Below are positions 40,287 to 43,126 of a stretch of 43,126 bases of DNA, one piece after another; position 1 is the stretch's first letter, and each line of letters starts with the position of its first letter. The translations under genes and the position numbers were made by a program. The notes under the pieces were generated by a model. The model was not told the DNA's origin. It saw only the letters and a list, made by a program, of their open reading frames with translations, and ran no database searches. The stretch is taken from the NCBI GenBank assembly GCA_905480485.1, contig CAJQQM010000113.1, forward strand, positions 1-43,126. The letters are read 5' to 3'. Source of the DNA: an uncultured Aureispira sp. GTDB taxonomy: Bacteria; Bacteroidota; Bacteroidia; Chitinophagales; Saprospiraceae.

Positions 40287-41201
40287 TCAAAAGCTATTCT
40301 GTCTAAAAATTTCAGTTAGCATACAGCGCACCGAACCACCCCCGATGCGTTCTATATTCGGAATAGCAATCGGTACAAGGGATGCATGTTGTTCGAGTTG
40401 ATGAACCTGAGTAGGTTTTAGGATATTATAAGCCGTTTCGGATAGGATTAAATAGGGAGTGGATTGCACATGGACACAAAGCATATTGCCAGCAAAGTGC
40501 TGCACTTGTTCTAAACTAATATCAATCAGGGTATGTCTGTCTTGTTCAAACTGTTGATGCAAATTAATTCTCTCTTGTTTGTCTCGGAGACTTTCAGAAC
40601 AAAAAACAACAAAATCAGGACCTATGTTCATCATTACATTGGTATGATATATGGCTCTTTTTTGATGGTCTTGAGCCCTAAAAAAAATCGGTTTATAGTC
40701 CAATAATTTACACAACTGTGTCAGTACTTTAGGGTGCGTTCGATTCGAAAGACAAGCATAAGCCTTTCGGTTTTGATAATCAAATACGATGGACCCTGTA
40801 CCCTCTAGAAATTTATTTTCTGACTCAAAATAACTAAGGTCGATGCATTGACGTATCGAACAATCACCCTGTAATTTTTTTATGATGTCTTTGCGACGTT
40901 CCAAGCGTCGATTAGGCGACAACATAGGGTACAATATCATTGTGTCTCCGCGCAAACTAATCCAATTGTTAGGGAAAACAGCATCGGGTTTTGCCGGACT
41001 AGCCAAGTCGTCAAAGACAATAATCGCTACACCTAAATCCTCAAGCTTAGCGGCAAAATTATTAAATTCTTGAAGGATAATCTGGCCAAAATTTGGACGG
41101 TCATTCGATCCTTTTTTTTGAAAAAAATTACTACTAGCCGTTTGATGATTAAAACCAAAGGCGGCCGGTCGTATCATAAAAACACTATTTGTAGTCTGCA
41201 T
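40287..41201 (-). CDS. ctlX: CtlX-type citrulline/arginine-deiminase-related hydrolase
   Basis: A 304-residue pentein-fold (amidinotransferase superfamily) enzyme. The start FMIRPAAFGFNHQTASSNFF and the segment PDAVFPNNWISLR (substrate-binding Asp) match the CtlX family of citrulline-utilisation hydrolases, related to arginine deiminase and dimethylarginine hydrolase. The catalytic Cys is in GGGSVRCMLTE (Cys293) near the end, and a conserved His lies in the middle (ATY-type loop as YHTNVMMN). Names follow family memory. The actual substrate may differ. It follows the S41 peptidase gene by 2 bp, clearly one transcript. Confidence 0.85.
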   Translation of the reverse strand: MQTTNSVFMIRPAAFGFNHQTASSNFFQKKGSNDRPNFGQIILQEFNNFAAKLEDLGVAIIVFDDLASPAKPDAVFPNNWISLRGDTMILYPMLSPNRRLERRKDIIKKLQGDCSIRQCIDLSYFESENKFLEGTGSIVFDYQNRKAYACLSNRTHPKVLTQLCKLLDYKPIFFRAQDHQKRAIYHTNVMMNIGPDFVVFCSESLRDKQERINLHQQFEQDRHTLIDISLEQVQHFAGNMLCVHVQSTPYLILSETAYNILKPTQVHQLEQHASLVPIAIPNIERIGGGSVRCMLTEIFRQNSF

Positions 41202-41203
41202 AA

Positions 41204-42568
41204 TTATGGATTGGATATTAAGTCATAGGCTTTTTCTAGTGCCAGATCTTTTTTGCGCAGAAGTGCCTCTATACTTAATTGAATAGGATAATCCGGTATC
41301 AAGCCTCGATTCTTTTGTTTTGGAGAAGAAACTAATTGGTTTTGTACCCATTTATTAGGAATGCCTACCAAAATAGTTGAATGAGGTAGGCGACAATAGT
41401 GATAGGTCCCCGCGGCAAAACCTTCGTAACGAGATCCGGTTTCTTCACCTATAATTATTGCATTTGAGTAAGCTTTTAGATATTGTGCCATTAGGGCAGC
41501 TGTCGAAAATGTAGCACCATTCACCAACACATAAATTGATCCCTTAAAGTACCATCGGTTTCGTTTAGGGAAAAATGAATGGAGAACCTGCCCGTCTGCA
41601 TTCGATAAGGTTCGGTAGCAGCCTTTTTTGTTTTTGAGTAGGGTGTAGGCCATTAGTTCATCTGCAAATTCTTTTAAACCACCTTTGTTATCTCTCAAAT
41701 CAATGATAAGATGCTGCACCTTATTTTCGCGAAGGCGTTTAAAAATTTTTTCATAAAGACCATTGGCCTCAATTTGATATTTCGAACAATTCGCCGCGTC
41801 AAAATCACGCAATCTCAAGACAGCTATAGCCTCGTTTTGGTACCAACTATAAATTTGATTTATACCTAGGGCAGTTTCTTTTTGAAACCCTTTTTTAATC
41901 GACCATTTTGACATCTGTGGTCTTGAGATAGCTGCAAGGGTTTGTTTTTGTACCTTCTCTGAATAAGCGGTACGGTACTTTATCCTAAAATTGGAAGCTT
42001 GTTCAACAAACCAAAAATAGTTAGCAGCAAATTCTTTTGCAAAAATATGATCTTTGTAGGTTTGAATGTGCCCATCAGCACTGATGTAAGGGAATACGAG
42101 TGATTGTATATCGGAAGGGCTTTTATCGTTGATGGTTAAAATTTCAGCACCTTTTGAGAGGCTACTGTCAGGGCTATAGTTGCGCCAGACAAATAACCGT
42201 TGATTAATCCATCGTACTTCAAGGGGCAAAATCTTGAATTCTTCGTTAAAAAAACCAGAAAAAAAAGGAGCTTCTTTGTCACCAAGAATTAAGTGCCCTT
42301 CATTGATCAAAGCCACAGCACGGGCCAATATTTGATGGTATTGAAGCGCGCTTAGTGGTGCCTTGATTTGTGAAGCGAGACTATCCCAAGATTGTTTGAT
42401 TGGCCCCAAAGAATTATATTGACCTAAGGTAGGGTTGTGTTGCTGTATCGATTGTATCAAAAACTGAAAATCTTGTTTTAGTTGTTCACTAGACAATTTT
42501 TCAATAGATTGAGCACTTAGGAATTGACAAGTCAGTATAAATACGATTAAAGAATAGCAATGAATCAT
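41204..42568 (-). CDS. S41 family (C-terminal processing) peptidase
   Basis: A 454-residue exported serine peptidase of the S41 (Ctp/tail-specific) family, acting in the periplasm. Signal peptide MIHCYSLIVFILTCQFLSAQ from ATG at 42568; the open frame reaches a TTG at 42583 directly after the previous stop, but the ATG gives the classical signal. A PDZ-like segment (about 120-160) lies before the catalytic domain. That domain contains LRDNKGG, VNGATFSTAALMA (nucleophile Ser355) and GEETGSRYEGF. Substrate unknown. Same operon as ctlX. Confidence 0.87.
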   Translation of the reverse strand: MIHCYSLIVFILTCQFLSAQSIEKLSSEQLKQDFQFLIQSIQQHNPTLGQYNSLGPIKQSWDSLASQIKAPLSALQYHQILARAVALINEGHLILGDKEAPFFSGFFNEEFKILPLEVRWINQRLFVWRNYSPDSSLSKGAEILTINDKSPSDIQSLVFPYISADGHIQTYKDHIFAKEFAANYFWFVEQASNFRIKYRTAYSEKVQKQTLAAISRPQMSKWSIKKGFQKETALGINQIYSWYQNEAIAVLRLRDFDAANCSKYQIEANGLYEKIFKRLRENKVQHLIIDLRDNKGGLKEFADELMAYTLLKNKKGCYRTLSNADGQVLHSFFPKRNRWYFKGSIYVLVNGATFSTAALMAQYLKAYSNAIIIGEETGSRYEGFAAGTYHYCRLPHSTILVGIPNKWVQNQLVSSPKQKNRGLIPDYPIQLSIEALLRKKDLALEKAYDLISNP

Positions 42569-42583
42569 GGGCTGTTGAGTCAA

Positions 42584-43126
42584 TTAATTAGCAAGAATTC
42601 CCGCTTGTTCCACCCATTTGTCGCGCCGTATTGTTTCTTCCGAAAAGCCTAGTAAGAGGCCGAGTTTGTGCATTATTTCAGGGGTGAATTGACTAATTTG
42701 CTTGAATTGATAAATTCCATATTGATTGAGTTGTTGTTCTACAAAATTCCCAATACCATCTATTCTTTTTAAATCGTCTTTTTGGTGTGGATTAGCAGCA
42801 ATAATTCCCTGATCAATTTCTTTAAGTATGGCAGCTTCTAATTGTACTACGTCAACTTTTTTTTTTGATGTTTTGACAGAGCTTTTTTTTGTGTTGCTAA
42901 CCACAGCTGCTTTGGTTTCTGACAGTTTGTCTGAAGTAATATGAGCACTTGAGGACGCTGTAGCTAAGGTTTTTTTAATTGTTTTGGAATCTTGAGCAAG
43001 TGCTGCCTGATGATTACTTGGGCTTAAAACCTGCTGTTCCTCAGGATGGTAAAACCCCTTCGCTTCTAAGGCTGATGAGGCTTTTCTAAATGCTTCAGCA
43101 AACGCTGCTGTCTCTGTTTCGGTTAG
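42584..43126 (-). CDS. helix-hairpin-helix protein (5' end outside window)
   Basis: Only the C-terminal 180 residues are inside the window. The frame stays open to base 43126, so the N-terminus lies beyond the edge, and the GTG-started 106-aa frame is not a whole gene. After an acidic/Ala/Ser-rich linker and a Lys-rich segment (SVKTSKKKVD), the end carries a helix-hairpin-helix unit, KDDLKRIDGIGNFVEQQLNQY then KWVEQAGIL, of the type fused to Bacteroidota L21 or found in COG3743-type proteins. DNA or RNA binding is the usual role. It is immediately upstream of the S41 peptidase gene. Confidence 0.7.
   Translation of the reverse strand, partial: LTETETAAFAEAFRKASSALEAKGFYHPEEQQVLSPSNHQAALAQDSKTIKKTLATASSSAHITSDKLSETKAAVVSNTKKSSVKTSKKKVDVVQLEAAILKEIDQGIIAANPHQKDDLKRIDGIGNFVEQQLNQYGIYQFKQISQFTPEIMHKLGLLLGFSEETIRRDKWVEQAGILAN

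Overview
The window reads as a chromosomal segment of a Bacteroidota bacterium, most likely the Saprospiraceae/Aureispira branch (inference). The signs are low GC with AT-rich gaps, Bacteroidota-type promoters (TAnnTTTG -7 boxes), weak ribosome binding sites, type IX secretion cargo with C-terminal sorting domains, many lipoproteins, and families typical of the phylum: DUF6495, DUF4230, DUF445, YfhO, CtlX, and ExbB plus two ExbDs. No phage, IS element, CRISPR array or rRNA was seen. The only RNA gene found is a tRNA-Ser(GGA).

Layout. 0-2.4 kb (minus): two small membrane/exported proteins and mnmE in one probable operon. 2.4-3.15 kb: gene-free. 3.15-4.5 kb: galE and two very small lipoproteins, 32 and 39 aa. 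4.8-9.3 kb: a MurG-like glycosyltransferase and two convergent T9SS cargo proteins sharing a terminator. 9.4-13.6 kb: an unknown helical protein and a membrane partner, a small exported protein, DUF6495 and an NrnA-like DHH phosphoesterase. 13.6-16.2 kb (minus): a MacB-like permease and a MacA-like adaptor without an ATPase gene. 16.5-17.7 kb: a small unknown protein, a possible gene remnant, and an exported protein made of two copies of an unrecognised domain. 18-20.2 kb (minus): a peroxiredoxin-like protein and a formylglycine sulfatase. 20.7-25.9 kb: a DUF885 metallopeptidase-like protein, a MORN-like lipoprotein and YfhO. 26-28.5 kb (minus): exbB, an unknown membrane gene, exbD, exbD. 28.6 kb: tRNA-Ser. 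29-31.3 kb: an HSDL2-like SDR, DUF4230 and a small HAD protein. 31.4-34.3 kb (plus): rpmH, rnpA, yidD, a lipoprotein, an acyltransferase and an SdiA-regulated-like lipoprotein. 34.5-39.6 kb: an exported protein, DUF445 and two lipoproteins, one of them PBP1-like. 39.6 kb to the end (minus): a methyltransferase, CtlX, an S41 peptidase and a helix-hairpin-helix protein cut by the window edge.

Working together. The clearest functional units are the rpmH-rnpA-yidD ribosome/RNA/membrane-insertion cluster, the ExbB/ExbD proton-driven motor operon and the permease-adaptor pair. The rest is mostly envelope and core metabolism. No obviously new multi-gene defence or mobile system is visible. The most unusual items are the paired mini-lipoproteins, the duplicated-domain exported protein at 17.2-17.7 kb, the unknown gene inside the exb operon and the minus-strand remnant at about 16.9 kb.
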